A stretch of DNA of 64,000 bases from Aspidiotus rigidus (lineage: Eukaryota; Arthropoda; Insecta; Hemiptera; Diaspididae), in the NCBI GenBank assembly GCA_035079385.1, contig JAVHKY010000008.1:2464001-2528000 (forward strand), written 5' to 3'. The notes under the pieces were generated by a model. It searched no databases. It saw only the letters and a list, made by a program, of their open reading frames with translations, and was not told the DNA's origin. Both the position numbers and the translations under genes were made by a program. Of the stretch, positions 21,020-32,096 are shown piece after piece (positions within the stretch are counted from its first letter, which is position 1; each line of letters opens with the position of its first letter).

Positions 21020-22570
21020 CGTTGAGTGCTCGCGGAGTGAGAGGTCGACTAGCGTCGGGTGATAGATCCGAAAGAGGAAATTGCGGAAATTCTCCTCACT
21101 TGGGGATTGGAGGGAGACGACAAATTCATCTTCCGTTGAAGGTTCGCAGTGAAAGATCGACAAGGGCTCTGCGTATGATCAAAGCGGGAAAAAGTGCGAA
21201 AAATCTCGTTCTTTCAGTCAAAGAACGCAAAGTTGGTCTTCTGTTGCATGCTTGCGATGAGAGATCAACTGACGCCCCACCTATGAACGAAGCGGGCCAA
21301 AGTGCAAAAACTCCTTGATTCAGGCAATGGGAGGATACCGCAAATTCGGTCTTGCTCGTGATGAGCGATCAGCTACAGCTCAGTCTTTGATTGAGGCAGA
21401 CGAACGCCCGGGAGGCGGGTGCTTCCGCAAAAACTCCTGTTGTTTTGGGCGAAGGAGAGAATGATACCGGCAACTTCGTTTTCCATTACATGCTCGCGGT
21501 AAAAGATTGACTGAGGCCCCGTGTATGATCAAGGCGGGCGCTTCCGCAAAAACTCCGGTTCTTTCTTGCCAAGGAGAGAATGACACCGGCGACTTCGTTT
21601 TCTATTACATGCTCGCGGTAAGAGAACGATTAAGGCCCCGTGTTCGATAGTGGCAGGTGGATGCGAGAAAATTCTCGTACGTTCACGCGAGGGAGGGAGT
21701 GATTCCGTGAAGCTCGTCTTTCGTTATGAGCTCGTGGTGAGAGATTCAATAGGTCTCGTGATAGGAGGGGCAAATTCACAAAAAATCTCGTTGTTTGACG
21801 CAAAAGTGGCAAGGTTACTCTGAAGTCTGTCTTCGGTCATGAGCTCACGGTGGGAGTTCGGGTAGGACCACCTGTTCAATAGAGGCGGGTGAATCTGTAA
21901 AATTTTGCATGAACACACGTGAAGGATCAAACACAGGGCCTTGATCGTTCCCTCACGGGAAGCTTAACGAATGACGGTCTCGGGATATCCTTCTCTGCAC
22001 TGGCTGATAAAACGAGAATTTTCTTGAATTCACCTGCTTATAGATGAAACGGGAACGGGGCTGTTACAGTTCTCTCCTTGCGAGGTCACACTGGGACGAG
22101 GTCTTCGCGGTATGTTTTTCTCCATTGCCTGAAACAACGAGAATTTTCTTGTACTCACCCAATTAGATCAAACACAGGGTTCCAACTGGTCTCTCACCGC
22201 GAGCTCATGACGAAAGATGAGCGTCGAGCTCATCATTTCTTCCTTCGCGTGAAACCGGGAAGATTTTCGCGGATTCAACGACCTCTGTTGAATACAAGGG
22301 TCTATTCCATTGCTCACCGCAATCTCATCCATGACGAAGGATGGGCTTCGAGGTATCATTGCCTCCTTCGCGTGAAACCGGGGAGATTTTTGTGAATTCC
22401 CTAGTCTGTATCAAACAGGGGGTATGACGGTTCTCTCATCGCGAGCTCATGACGAAAGATGAGCGTCGAGACATTCCCTCTTTCGCATAAAACCGGGAAG
22501 ATTTCCGCGGGTTCCTTTGCCTGTATCAAACACGGGGGCATGACCGTGAGCTCATGACAAAGGATGATTG
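21020..22570. repeat. Tandem array S2, about 110-120-bp unit, orientation flips near 21.9-22.05 kb
   Basis: Forward units share 'gctcgcggt-agagat-gac', then 'gtatgatcaa-gcgggc', then 'gc-aaaaactcc' (about 21027, 21146, 21250, 21357, 21492, 21610, 21728, 21841). From about 22060 the units are in reverse complement ('gttctctcatcgcgagctcatgacg', near 22075, 22190, 22308, 22432, 22545). The array is therefore a large inverted structure of about 13 diverged units. Related units recur at 55.10-55.75 kb. Confidence 0.75.
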
Positions 22571-22794
22571 GTTTACGTTTTTGCGCTACGACAGGTTTAG
22601 CCCACATTCCCATTTAACTGTTAACATCTTTTTGGCGCACTCTGTAATTATGCACAGTATTTATTTTAGAAAATTGAATAGAATGAAGTATTATGTGAGT
22701 TCAAAAAGAAGGAGGAGAGGCAAGGATATTTCATGCCTGTGGGTCCCAAAATATGAGATAAAATATTACTGAATTTTGCTTATGAATTCATAGA

Positions 22795-23208
22795 TGAGAG
22801 AGGGGAGGTGTATACACTTCCTTAGGCCCCAAAATGTTAAATGTATGTAGAGGAGAAATGATGGGTGAACAAAATTGAACAAAATTATTACATGTATTTG
22901 AACCCGAAATTCGAAGATGAAGGGGCTGCATTTCCCCAGCCTCCCCCCCCCCCCCCCAAATTTGAAATGAATGTAGCGAGGAAACGACGAGTGAACAAAA
23001 GTGAACAAGATGTGAACAAAATTATCAAATGGATTTGAACCCAAAATGCGAAGATGAGGGGGGGCTGCATTTCCCCAGCCCCCCAAATTTGAAATGGCTG
23101 TAGCGGAGAAACGACGAGTGAACAAAATTTTAAACTTGTTGAACAAAATTTAAGAAAATGTGAACAAAATTATGGCATTAGTCGCGACTTAAAATTCCGT
23201 CATGGGGG
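22795..23208 (-). repeat. Right inverted end of the foldback-like element
   Basis: The reverse complement matches the left end: outer 35 bp almost identical, then subrepeats with 'gaacaaaattttaaacttgttgaac', 'gtagcg-gaaacgacgagtgaac' and 'ggggctgcatttccccagcc' at about 22930-23000 and 23060-23130. A C14 run occurs at about 22945-22958. Confidence 0.8.
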
Positions 23209-23209
23209 G

Positions 23210-24480
23210 GGGAAGAGCTCTATCACCACCACCTTCTGAATCTAGCGACCGATCGTGTCGGTACTCAGTTAAGTATTACCGTATAGCTGGAATACGGGAA
23301 ATTGTTCTATACAACCGCATGCAGCGGTATAATCTTTCAATGTACTTTGCTACAGGGGGGAGGAGTTGTTGGTAAATGAAAAACCCGAGCAAAAAATTTA
23401 ACCACCTCTGAAAATGCACTCGGTGAGTGTTCGTCGCCGTTGCGGATAGTGATGTGCAAAGTCTCATCGTTCGTACTTGGAACAATTCGCGGAAGATTTG
23501 ATTGCCCTCCCCCTCGGGAGGGCGTATCAGGAGGACTCTGAGAGTGTAACTGATGCGTCACCAAGTCTCTCCAATTCCTTGACTTGTGCGGGATTCCTGC
23601 CGGCGAGGAGGCTTACGACTGTGGAGGGATTGTAGTGTGGTGCGGAAGCTAAAGCGAGGCCGAAGCGGAAAGGCAATAGCTACTGACAGCGACGCGGTGG
23701 AAGCTGAGAAGCGGATAAGCAAACAGTCATTGTCACTCTCCAAAACAATCAACAAAAGTGGTACAGGCTCGCGTGGGTCTCTACCCTCGTATATCACCCT
23801 TCCCCAGCAACACGCTGATGTCACCATATCACATCTTCCCCCCTCGAAGGATGCCGGCAGCAATCGGGGAAGCAAGGAGTAACTGACTTAATTATCCTTA
23901 AATCTAGCTGCTATCGTACTTGTATGCTGAGGGGAGCCACTCTCTCGGGAGTAACAAAGCAGCACGGCTTGCACAGACTTCTCCTTGTGTATGTCACCTT
24001 CTTTTTTTAGCAACACTGATCACCAATCTATCCTAACCTTCTTCTCTCTTCAAATAGGCAATAGGCACACCTTTCCTATCTCTCTCCCTTTTTCATCTTC
24101 AAGGCTGTCAACTTAAGACAGGGTAGCTGCACCTACAGTAGGGGTTCTGCATCGGGAACAATCGCTACCGATTTCTTTAACGCATCTTCTCTGTTTTCAT
24201 CCATGCTCTCTTGCATGCGTAAACAACACTTCGTGGCGCAAGCTAACGCCAAACTAGGGTTACGTACTGCCTGCGCTGCATGTGCACTGAAGAAAACCGC
24301 AGGCTTTCACGTCCAATGGGTGGATTGGGTTGCCTTGCACTTCCTGACGTGGGTATGTAGCGCAGCCTTCACGTCCTGGTCTCGCAACAGCATCTGCACC
24401 ATATGCGAGTTATGACGGCCTGCTCGTCCCTTGAACCTAGCCTAACTATTCCACTAATCATATCTAACCCAGCGTTAGAT
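23210..24480. other. Mixed GC-richer DNA, no secure gene; possible LINE ORF1 scrap at 23.5-23.9 kb
   Basis: Both strands have about 100-codon frames around 23558-23882, rich in K/R/S, and this part is GC-richer than its surroundings. A short KLKRGRSGK stretch is reminiscent of R1-group ORF1 basic regions, but no CCHC knuckles are present, so I do not call it. 24120-24430 likewise has no recognised product. Confidence 0.3.
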
Positions 24481-24827
24481 CATATTTCACAACCCCCTTG
24501 CTCCGACCAAACCACACCTCTCCTTCTTGAAGACGAATGCCGAAATGCGATGGCAAAACCCTGTACAGGGGACCCTTGACCATGGAAGAAACCCCCCTCC
24601 ACTACTCATTTCAGTCAAAGTAAAGAGGCCTCCGGAATACCATTCCCTTCCTACAAAATCACACCTCTCAGCTACCAACTGAAGATAAAAACAACAAACC
24701 ACATCTCTTCTTTCAAGATTGATGCAAAAGTGCAATGGGGAGACCCACCTCCAGGCGACCCTTGATCATGGAAGCAAACTCTTCCCCTCTACTACCCATA
24801 CCAGGGACAAGTAGACGAACCTTCGGA

Positions 24828-27269
24828 ACATCGTTCCCCGTCGTCGTCGTCGTCGTTGCCTTGTAAGCGGTAGGCCTATTGGCCTGTCTGCTGTGGCGTT
24901 GATGCCCCCGATGACGAATCCGATGTATCCACCAGCCTCTTCCTCGGTCTCCCCTGCAATCTCTTACCAACTGGTGTGTATTGGAGCATCTGTTTTGGTG
25001 ACCGTTCCTCGTCCATACGGTCAACGTGTTCCCTCCATTTCTTACGATAAGCTTTAATCTTTGATATCACTGGTGTTGTTTGGAGTTCGTTCATGATGTC
25101 AACATTTCTCTTCCTATCGCGCAGCGTATACCCAGCCGTTCTCCTCATGAACCGCATTTCCGCAGCTGTAATCCGTTTCTTATCTGCCTTCCTCAGGGCC
25201 CAAGCTTCGCATCCATACTTCAACATGGGTACGGCAAAAGTATTGTAGATTTTTAGCCTTGTTTCGCGTCGGACATTGTTTCCTGCTACCACTCGGTTTA
25301 TGAGGCCGGCTACCTTCAGAAACTTGGAAATTTTACTGTTTACGTCAACTTCACCCAGGTACGATACATCACTTCCTAGGTACTTGAAGCTGTTAACTTG
25401 TTCTATTATGTGCTCGTCTATGACAATTTTTGATCTTACCGGATCCTTTCCTCGGAATGCTATCACTTTGGTTTTCCCGGTTGATATTTTCATGTTGTAC
25501 CGTTGCGCTGTTACTGCCAGATTATATACTGCTCGCTGTAGTTCATCCTCTGTCTCAGCCAATATAACTTGGTCATCAGCAAACAAGACCGTTTCCATTC
25601 GTTTTGTTCCCTCAATTTTTACGCCCTTTGGCTGCGTCTTGTACCATTCTTTCAGTATTTGGTCCATGTATATATTAAATAGGACACAAGAGGCAGGACA
25701 TCCTTGTCTTACTCCTTGGTTGACTTTTGTATACTCTGACACCTGGTTCTCTAGTCGTACACAAATTTCGGTGTCACTGTACATGGTTCTTAACAGGCCA
25801 ATTGTTGGCTTTGGTATTTCTTGTTCAAGCAGTATTTCAATTAACTTTCCTCTTTCAACGCGGTCGTACGCTTTCTCGAAATCAATAAAACATAGATGCG
25901 TTTCCAGGTTGAATTCAACTCTCTTTTCAATAAGCAGTTTTACTGTATATGCAGCGTCAGTACATGAACGGCCACTTCGGAAACCATTCTGTGATTCCAG
26001 GAGGAATGCATCCGCAATTGGGTTTATGACATTTGTCACTAATCTAGCGAGGATCTTATAACCTGCACAAAGGAGACTAATGCCGCGATAGTTTTCCATT
26101 TTCGTCATGTCGCCCTTCTTAAATAGCGCTGCGATTATTGCTTTCCTGAAATCATCTGGGATTTGGTTTTTCTTACCCAGGAGATTGTAGAACTTCAAGA
26201 ATCGTTTTTTGAACGATGGTGTTGCATATTTATATAATTCTGCTGGTACGTTGTCCTCCCCTGTGGCTTTTCCGTTTTTTATTGTCAGGAGTACTTTATT
26301 CAGGTCTTCGATCGTAAACATTTCCTCTGTCTCTTCAACTTCTATCTGTGGTAGTTCCTCGTTTTCGCCCGACCAATGTTTAGCAAAATAGTCCACTGCT
26401 TCAGCTGCATCTACTTTTGGTAACCGTACTCGTTCTGTAAAATTGGTGTCCATTCTCCTTAAAATTTTGTAAGTTTTTGGCCTTAGCTTGTGTGTTTCAT
26501 GCTCAAGGTGGCTTACAAATCTTTCCCAGCTTTCTCGTTTTAGTTTCCGCGCTTTCCTTTTCACCAGGGCAGCTCTTCTGTTATATTCTGTTCTGTCTTC
26601 TACCTTCCGTGTAGACATCCATCTTCGGAATGCAATACGTTTTTCCTTAACTAGGGTATCTATTTCATTATCCCATAGTCGGAGCCTGTTTTTTCCCCGC
26701 TCAGCAGGGATTTTTCCTAGACTTTCTTCGGCTGCTTGCAACATTATTCCTTTTATATTAGCCCATTCTTCTTCAATATCTGAGCTAGGTGGATATTCGC
26801 TGTTGGTTATCTCTAAGCGTTTTGCATATAGCCACTTATTCACAGGATCATCAATGGATCGGATGTTCAGCCGTTTTTCTCTTTTCGCAGTTTTCTTTAA
26901 CTCCTGCCGGATGTTAAATGTCCCTTTCACGAGGTGATGGTCAGATCCTATGCACCATCCTCTGTATGCTCTTACATCTAGGCAGCCTTTTGCTGTTTTT
27001 CCCCTGGCTATAATATAATCAATAGCAGATCTACTTCCTCTGCTTTCCCATGTGTATTTCTGGGCCTCTTTGTGTCTGAAAAAGGTATTAAGGATTCTCA
27101 GGTTATTGTACGTGCAGAAGTCGATTAACTTTTTTCCGTTTGCATTTGTTGTTCCAACTCCAAACGTACCGGTAGTTTTGTCAATTCTTCCGCTTCCTAC
27201 CTGGGCATTCATATCTCCAGTGATAATCAGATCATCTTCCGGGTGAGATCTTTGCACTACATCGTTCCC
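24828..27269 (-). mobile_element. 5'-truncated RTE-type LINE with 11-bp target-site duplication
   Basis: ACATCGTTCCC flanks the insertion at 24828-24838 and 27259-27269. On the minus strand the element starts at 27258 inside the endonuclease domain and ends after the stop codon in a (ACG)n tail at 24839-24857. Simple-repeat tails are typical of RTE elements. The clean duplication and intact frame indicate a young insertion, younger than the tandem array it splits. Confidence 0.9.
24876..27257 (-). CDS. RTE-type endonuclease/reverse transcriptase, N-terminally truncated
   Basis: A 793-codon frame starts at a GTG created by truncation, so the start is not a native one. The partial apurinic-type endonuclease shows ITGDMNAQVG (residues 13-21), AIDYII (78-83) and SDHHLV (105-110). 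The RT shows GFRSGRSCTDA (425-435), motif A CFIDFEKAYDRV with D459, motif B QGVRQGCPASCVLFNIYMD (514-532) and motif C LFADDQVI with the DD pair at 561-562. A C-terminal region ends in GRPRKR, as often in RTE-like proteins. All RT catalytic residues are present; what is missing is the endonuclease N-terminus with its first metal-binding residues. The open frame opposite it (25276-26061) is a shadow. Confidence 0.93.
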   Translation of the reverse strand: MQRSHPEDDLIITGDMNAQVGSGRIDKTTGTFGVGTTNANGKKLIDFCTYNNLRILNTFFRHKEAQKYTWESRGSRSAIDYIIARGKTAKGCLDVRAYRGWCIGSDHHLVKGTFNIRQELKKTAKREKRLNIRSIDDPVNKWLYAKRLEITNSEYPPSSDIEEEWANIKGIMLQAAEESLGKIPAERGKNRLRLWDNEIDTLVKEKRIAFRRWMSTRKVEDRTEYNRRAALVKRKARKLKRESWERFVSHLEHETHKLRPKTYKILRRMDTNFTERVRLPKVDAAEAVDYFAKHWSGENEELPQIEVEETEEMFTIEDLNKVLLTIKNGKATGEDNVPAELYKYATPSFKKRFLKFYNLLGKKNQIPDDFRKAIIAALFKKGDMTKMENYRGISLLCAGYKILARLVTNVINPIADAFLLESQNGFRSGRSCTDAAYTVKLLIEKRVEFNLETHLCFIDFEKAYDRVERGKLIEILLEQEIPKPTIGLLRTMYSDTEICVRLENQVSEYTKVNQGVRQGCPASCVLFNIYMDQILKEWYKTQPKGVKIEGTKRMETVLFADDQVILAETEDELQRAVYNLAVTAQRYNMKISTGKTKVIAFRGKDPVRSKIVIDEHIIEQVNSFKYLGSDVSYLGEVDVNSKISKFLKVAGLINRVVAGNNVRRETRLKIYNTFAVPMLKYGCEAWALRKADKKRITAAEMRFMRRTAGYTLRDRKRNVDIMNELQTTPVISKIKAYRKKWREHVDRMDEERSPKQMLQYTPVGKRLQGRPRKRLVDTSDSSSGASTPQQTGQ

Positions 27270-27600
27270 AATTACATTTTCTCACTCTTCAGCTACCAGC
27301 TGAAGATGACCCAACTAAACTACACCTCTTCACCTAGAAGACGAATGCTGAAGTGCGATGGGAAAACCCGCTTCTCGGGTGACCCATGACCATGGAAGTA
27401 AAACCCCTCTCTACCACCCATTTCAGGGACATAGACAAGTAGAGAACCTAGGAACATCGGTTCCCACAAAATCTCACCTTTCCTCATGAAGGAACGCCGA
27501 AGTGCGATGGGGGACCCGTCCAGTGCATAAATCACCTCGATAAGTCTCTGCGGGTAGCTGGTGTTCCATGAAAGGGGACCCAGAATGCTATCCTGAACTG

Positions 27601-30600
27601 GCCTGAGTTAATTAGTTAGCCCAATATACAATGAGAGAGAGTGAGAAGGCGAGGTGTAATACGACGTCATAGGGTTGTACTAGTTTTACACTAGGTCTGT
27701 ATTAGGCTGAGAAGAGCGAGTGAGCTAATCAGCCCAACATATAACATAGGTAGTGTACATATACTGGGCCAAGAATGAGCTCGTCAACTACTTAGACTAA
27801 CATAGAGAATACTTGGCTTAGATGTGGATGGGACGTCACTAAGATGACATCATGACCAAGATGGACGCATCAAAAGTCGGTATAATATGGAAAATCAGTT
27901 CCATATGATCGCTAAAATCGACATATTAGAAGTGTGGGACGCAAGCATAAGAAATGCTATACACTAGATATGTAAACATGTGAGCTGTGTCACGGTGTTT
28001 TTATTAGGAGAGGGGGTTGTCATCCTCCCCTTACATCATTTTTTTCCTTCACTCGCGGTTTTTTTCTTTGACGTCAATTTCTTTTCGATCCTTCTCTCCC
28101 TTCTTTCTCTTCATTTCACTTGTAGATCATCATTCATCAGCCGGAAGCCTTCGTACCGGCGCTGCACGTTAATCTCCAAGCAGTGTCTGCGGAATCAGTT
28201 TGATTGAAAATGAAATGAAATAAAAATAAAAATTTCTTTCTTTCTTCGCTCTTTTTATAATATTTAATTACACGTCATTACTTCGAGCAAAGGCTTTCCC
28301 TCTTGTAGAGCAAAATTCTACTGTCAACTGACGAAAAGGAATTTGCCAATCATCGATGGTGCGACTATTAAAATCGTAATGCCGAAAGATTGTCGTCGCA
28401 CGATTTTTCTATATAATCGCAATTGAAGTTAATAAAAATAACAGTAAACGTGTTGTTTATTACGCAATGAATATAGCAAGTTCGTCGGTATGGCGCGCGA
28501 GAAATATAGACCCAAACCGTGTATAATCTATTGCCTGTTTAGAACAGCGGTGCGTGAATACGGGAATGGATCTCCTCTGCACAACCGCGAACGCTTGACT
28601 ATCTCATTTGAATTGATGAAAAATTTTTAACCAAATGATTTATTCGTTGTCAACGAAATAAACCCGCATTCTCATTTACGTATGTATACCTATACCGGGG
28701 CCGTATACATTTACATTCGCGTATCAGAATCCACGAATCACGTGAGTAGGTTCGTGAAAACCGGTTAGGCCACCTGAACGTTGCTGCATCAATATTGAAT
28801 TAGTGCATGAGTTGTGTAATTTGAAATAACTATCTTCGTATGCACGCGGATCGATCGCGCCAGATCCCGCGCACTCTATCAGAAAGTTCTTCGACAGTAA
28901 AAATTCGCCAATCATTTTTTGAAAATAAAACACGCGATACCGATTTTTTCGTTGGAAACGGTACGTGGGAAATGACTTTCGTTCCAGATTGAAGAAAGTC
29001 ATCGACCGCACCGCCATTTGTCATGGAACAATTCTGTCAAAAATGAGAGTTCTATGCGTGTTCTCTACTCTAGTGAGGAACGGTTCACAATTGATGAGTA
29101 TGGGTGCGGAGTAGTGCGAAGAGGTTAGAGAAAGGACGGCAAGGATAGAAGCAGATGAAGATGAGTTTCTTAGACGGTGGGATCACACTATTCCCGAAGG
29201 CTGTTGGTGCAGTACAAGAATTGGTCGTTCTATTTCGCAATCATATTTTGTACACGTTGGAGAAAGATTCAATAGTTAGTTTTGAGAAATTTAATGACAT
29301 CAAGACGAATGGAAGACAGAGCGAGCGATCAGGGAATAGTAAACGTGATACGATCCTTTAAAGAGGGTGATATGATCTGGGGTGTTGTACAAAACTGAAT
29401 GGAGTTGGATGAAATTAGTAGCGTCAAATATTGCTGGAGGCCAAGGAACCACTCAACAACTCTTCACCTTCACTAAAAAAATATCTTCAACTTGATAATA
29501 GAAAAAAATTGTCATGATTTGCAGCTCCAATTTTATGTTGATTCAATCATTTTAATACTTGCGATGTTTCGATTTATTTCCTGCGTATTTTGAAAATATT
29601 GGTATTTTTCAAATCTAAAACAAGAAAAGATGGTGATCATAAATAAAAGGAAGATAAAAAAGCCCCTCCTAGAATAAATTACGGCATTGAAACAGCCACC
29701 TCAGCTTTCTGAGAATAGAAAAAGAGTTTGAGTTTTTGCTTGAACCCTCAAAAAGCAATATGACGCAAAAAATATTCGGAACAAGTTCACAGAAGTCTGG
29801 AAGTCAATAATATGACTGTTAAAGAAGTTCTTTTTTTTCTCACTGATGCTGTCTAGGTAGATTCCATTATCAGCTACGAAGGCTAAGCCTACGTGGAATA
29901 CATTCTGGCCTTCGCATCCGCAATTAACTTACACGAGTTCATAAATGAGTCCCGAAACATAAAACCATTTTGCGTCATTAAACTATACTCAACTCGAATC
30001 GCACAGATAGAGAGTAGGTACTTGTGGCACATTTTAAAAATTATCTTCATGCGGTGTATATAAAATTTTAGATTCGAAGTTTAAATTGCTGTATTTCATG
30101 ATCGCATCAGGCAAATACAACACTGCAACCAATTGCTAAAAAAAAAAAAAATGATAACCTTCATTCGGAAGAGATGCTCTACGATTCAATCGCCATTATC
30201 GCCATGACAAAAGAGAATGGATTTCTTCTTCAAAACTAGCTTACGTTCCAACGACATTCGAGTGCTGCAATTTTTTGTGCGTGTTGTATTTCATTAATGT
30301 ACTCGCACGGACATACACTGCAAAAACTTCGATACTTCTAAACCAAAATGAAAAGGTACCTACTTGAGATGAAAGGTTGTGTGTTATGTCATTGACAAGT
30401 AATGAAAAACTTATTAATCGAGTTCATCTAGAAAAAAATTTTGTTCTCTTTTCTAGTCTTATTGCCAAACTTTGAGTTATTGACGCGGATAAGTCTTTTC
30501 TGAGACACGGGTTGATGACGTCACTAAGGTTGGGGGTAAGGATTTTACGGATTTTGGATTTTTAACGTGTTATGATGTCACTGGGTGATGACGTCATCAA

Positions 30601-30980
30601 GTTTTTTATTCAAAAAATGTAATGAAAAATGTAACGCTTACTGTTGAAGGGGCGGCCAACCCAAGCTGGCTCCTAGTATATCAGTATATATAGGTCCAAT
30701 GTTGAAGGGGGAGGGCTAAACTGGCTTTAGAGCGCTTAACTTTTTTCTCAATTCGTTGGGTTCTCGAATTCGCTTCGGATATCTATTCGGATTGGGACGA
30801 TATCCTTTATATGCGGTTCACTTCACTAAGCATTGGAAGAGTAATTGGAGGCAAATCTTGATCCCCCTCTTTGTGGTTGTTGCCTGCATCTTACGATCCC
30901 CCAGCTAGCATTGGTTGTTGGGCGAGGGGGGGGGGGAGCTTTTACCGGTCTTTTTTTGTGGTTTCTTCAGTTCTTTTATG
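27601..30980. other. Intergenic DNA; repeat-Z phrases and one possible retro-3' end
   Basis: 27640-27980 carries 'tactagttttacactaggt' and 'ttaggctga' phrases resembling family Z. 27990-28245 ends in 'aaaatgaaatgaaataaaaataaaaattt' after a GC-richer stretch, which could be the tail of a LINE or SINE. From 28250 to 30980 I see no supported gene. 29.1-29.4 kb has a fortuitous frame. Confidence 0.4.
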
Positions 30981-30989
30981 GATGGTCTA

Positions 30990-31370
30990 CATTATTTTTT
31001 TATTAGCGGGTGTCTGTTGAATGATGACGCATTTTTCTCGTTCTTTCAGCCAAGTTCCGCTTATTCTCTTCCATTACATCCAGGGTAAATGGTCTTTCGG
31101 TCAAGAACAGATGGCACTTCTGGAATACATGGTTTGGGGTTTCCTCGGTCTTGCCATTGCATTTGAATTTTTTTGTCCAACTTCGCACAGGTACAGCCCA
31201 AAGTATCCATGACCGAACACAATGTGAGCTTTAAAGAAATCCACCTCCGGCATCATTCCATTAACCGGGTTATCAGTATTTTGGTCCTTGCACCCTTGAT
31301 CCATTCATCCTGCCAATTTTCCATGGTGGGAGAGGACTTCCTCAGCATTTGGGCAGGGTCATAAGGGAGA
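30990..31370 (-). pseudogene. R1-group LINE C-terminal remnant
   Basis: On the minus strand, with frameshifts, translation gives ENWQDEWIKGARTKILITRL then MEWCRRW, followed by FGHGYFGLYLCEVGQK, and then FKCNGKTEETPNHVFQKCHL. This is the R1-group order 'WQxxWxxxxxGRxT...LI...W', 'LTGHGxFxxYL', then the zinc knuckle. The knuckle lacks its first cysteine. At least two frameshifts; dead. Confidence 0.65.
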
Positions 31371-31709
31371 CCATTTCACGGTCCAGCTCTTGTTTCATCT
31401 GTCCTGCAGGATGTCGAGGACTAGTGGCTGCACTCCTACTATAGACAGCTTAGGGTAGTAAGGTACTGTCCTGTAAACTCTTGACATGTACATCGATGGA
31501 TCATATTGACTTTTTCTGCATTAAGTTCTCTTGTTCAGGCTAGGAGCGCTAAACTAGTCTCGCCCGCATTATATCAGTGTAGAAATATTGTTAGTTTAAG
31601 TATCTGTTTGAAAAATGTTGAACGAGGCTGGTCCGATAATACTGTCGGAGAGGGGTAAACTAAGCGAGGTGGGTTGACGGATGGTTAAATACTATAGAAG
31701 TGTGGATTA

Positions 31710-32093
31710 CACTACTGAACAGCTATCCTGTTACAAAGATTCTATTACGTGATTCTTAGATACTTTTCAACGCTGAACACGAATCCGTTGTCCGTTTTTT
31801 GCTAGCACGTCACAATTTTTAGTAATCACGATTAAGGTTCTCGTTTACTTGCCGCGCGTCGTCGCAAAACACATCGACGATAGCAGCGTCGCTATCGAAA
31901 ACGTTTGTTACGTTCCGCGACAGCGCGCGGCAAATAGACGAGAATATTTGCTATGATTACGTGAATACTTATCGTGATTACTAAAAATTGTGACGTGCTA
32001 GTAAAAAACGGACAACGGATTCGTGTTCAGCGTTGAAAAGTATCTAAGAATCACGTAACAGAATCTTTGTAACAGGATAGCTGTTCAGTAGTG
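31710..32093. mobile_element. 384-bp near-palindromic MITE with CACTA ends and TTA duplication
   Basis: The left arm starts CACTACTGAACAGCTATCCT and the right arm is its inverted copy ending GTTCAGTAGTG. Arms of about 150 bp pair almost perfectly, apart from an about 22-bp insertion in the right arm (around 31948-31970), around a 60-bp centre. TTA lies directly outside at both ends (31707-31709, 32094-32096). CACTA termini with a 3-bp duplication fit the EnSpm/CACTA (CMC) superfamily. The element is non-coding and would depend on a transposase in trans. The high arm identity suggests recent origin or arm homogenisation. Confidence 0.85.
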
Positions 32094-32096
32094 TTA

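Larger units (their letters stand above)
19662..23208. mobile_element. 3.5-kb foldback-like composite element with long inverted ends
   Basis: Both ends carry CCCCCCATGACGGAATTTT followed by RAGTCGCGACTAATGCC in inverted orientation (19662-19695 and 23172-23208). Inverted similarity extends about 400 bp inward on each side and is made of direct subrepeats. The interior holds two non-coding tandem arrays (20300-20980 and 21020-22570). No transposase was found. Long inverted ends built of tandem subrepeats resemble Drosophila Foldback/Galileo elements, but homology is not established and no clear target duplication was seen. The left side abuts a LINE fragment. Confidence 0.7.
24483..27600 (+). 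repeat. Tandem array of an about 185-bp unit, split by an RTE insertion
   Basis: Units begin with 'ccacacctctcc-tcttgaagacgaatgc-gaaatgcgatgg' near 24512, 24698, 27325 and (partial) 27473. They continue through 'gacccttgaccatggaag', 'ccctctactacccat-tcaggga' and 'ggaacatcgttccc' to 'tctcagctaccaactgaagat'. The array is interrupted between 24838 and 27270, and the unit text resumes exactly after the insertion. Confidence 0.8.

Noticed and set aside
21020..22570. Regularly spaced repeats that could suggest a CRISPR array
   Set aside because: Units are 110-120 bp, diverged throughout, have no identical short repeats separated by unique spacers, and the genome is eukaryotic.
25276..26061. 261-codon plus-strand open frame
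   Set aside because: It lies antisense to the RTE reverse transcriptase, whose motifs and catalytic residues are clear, so it is a shadow frame.
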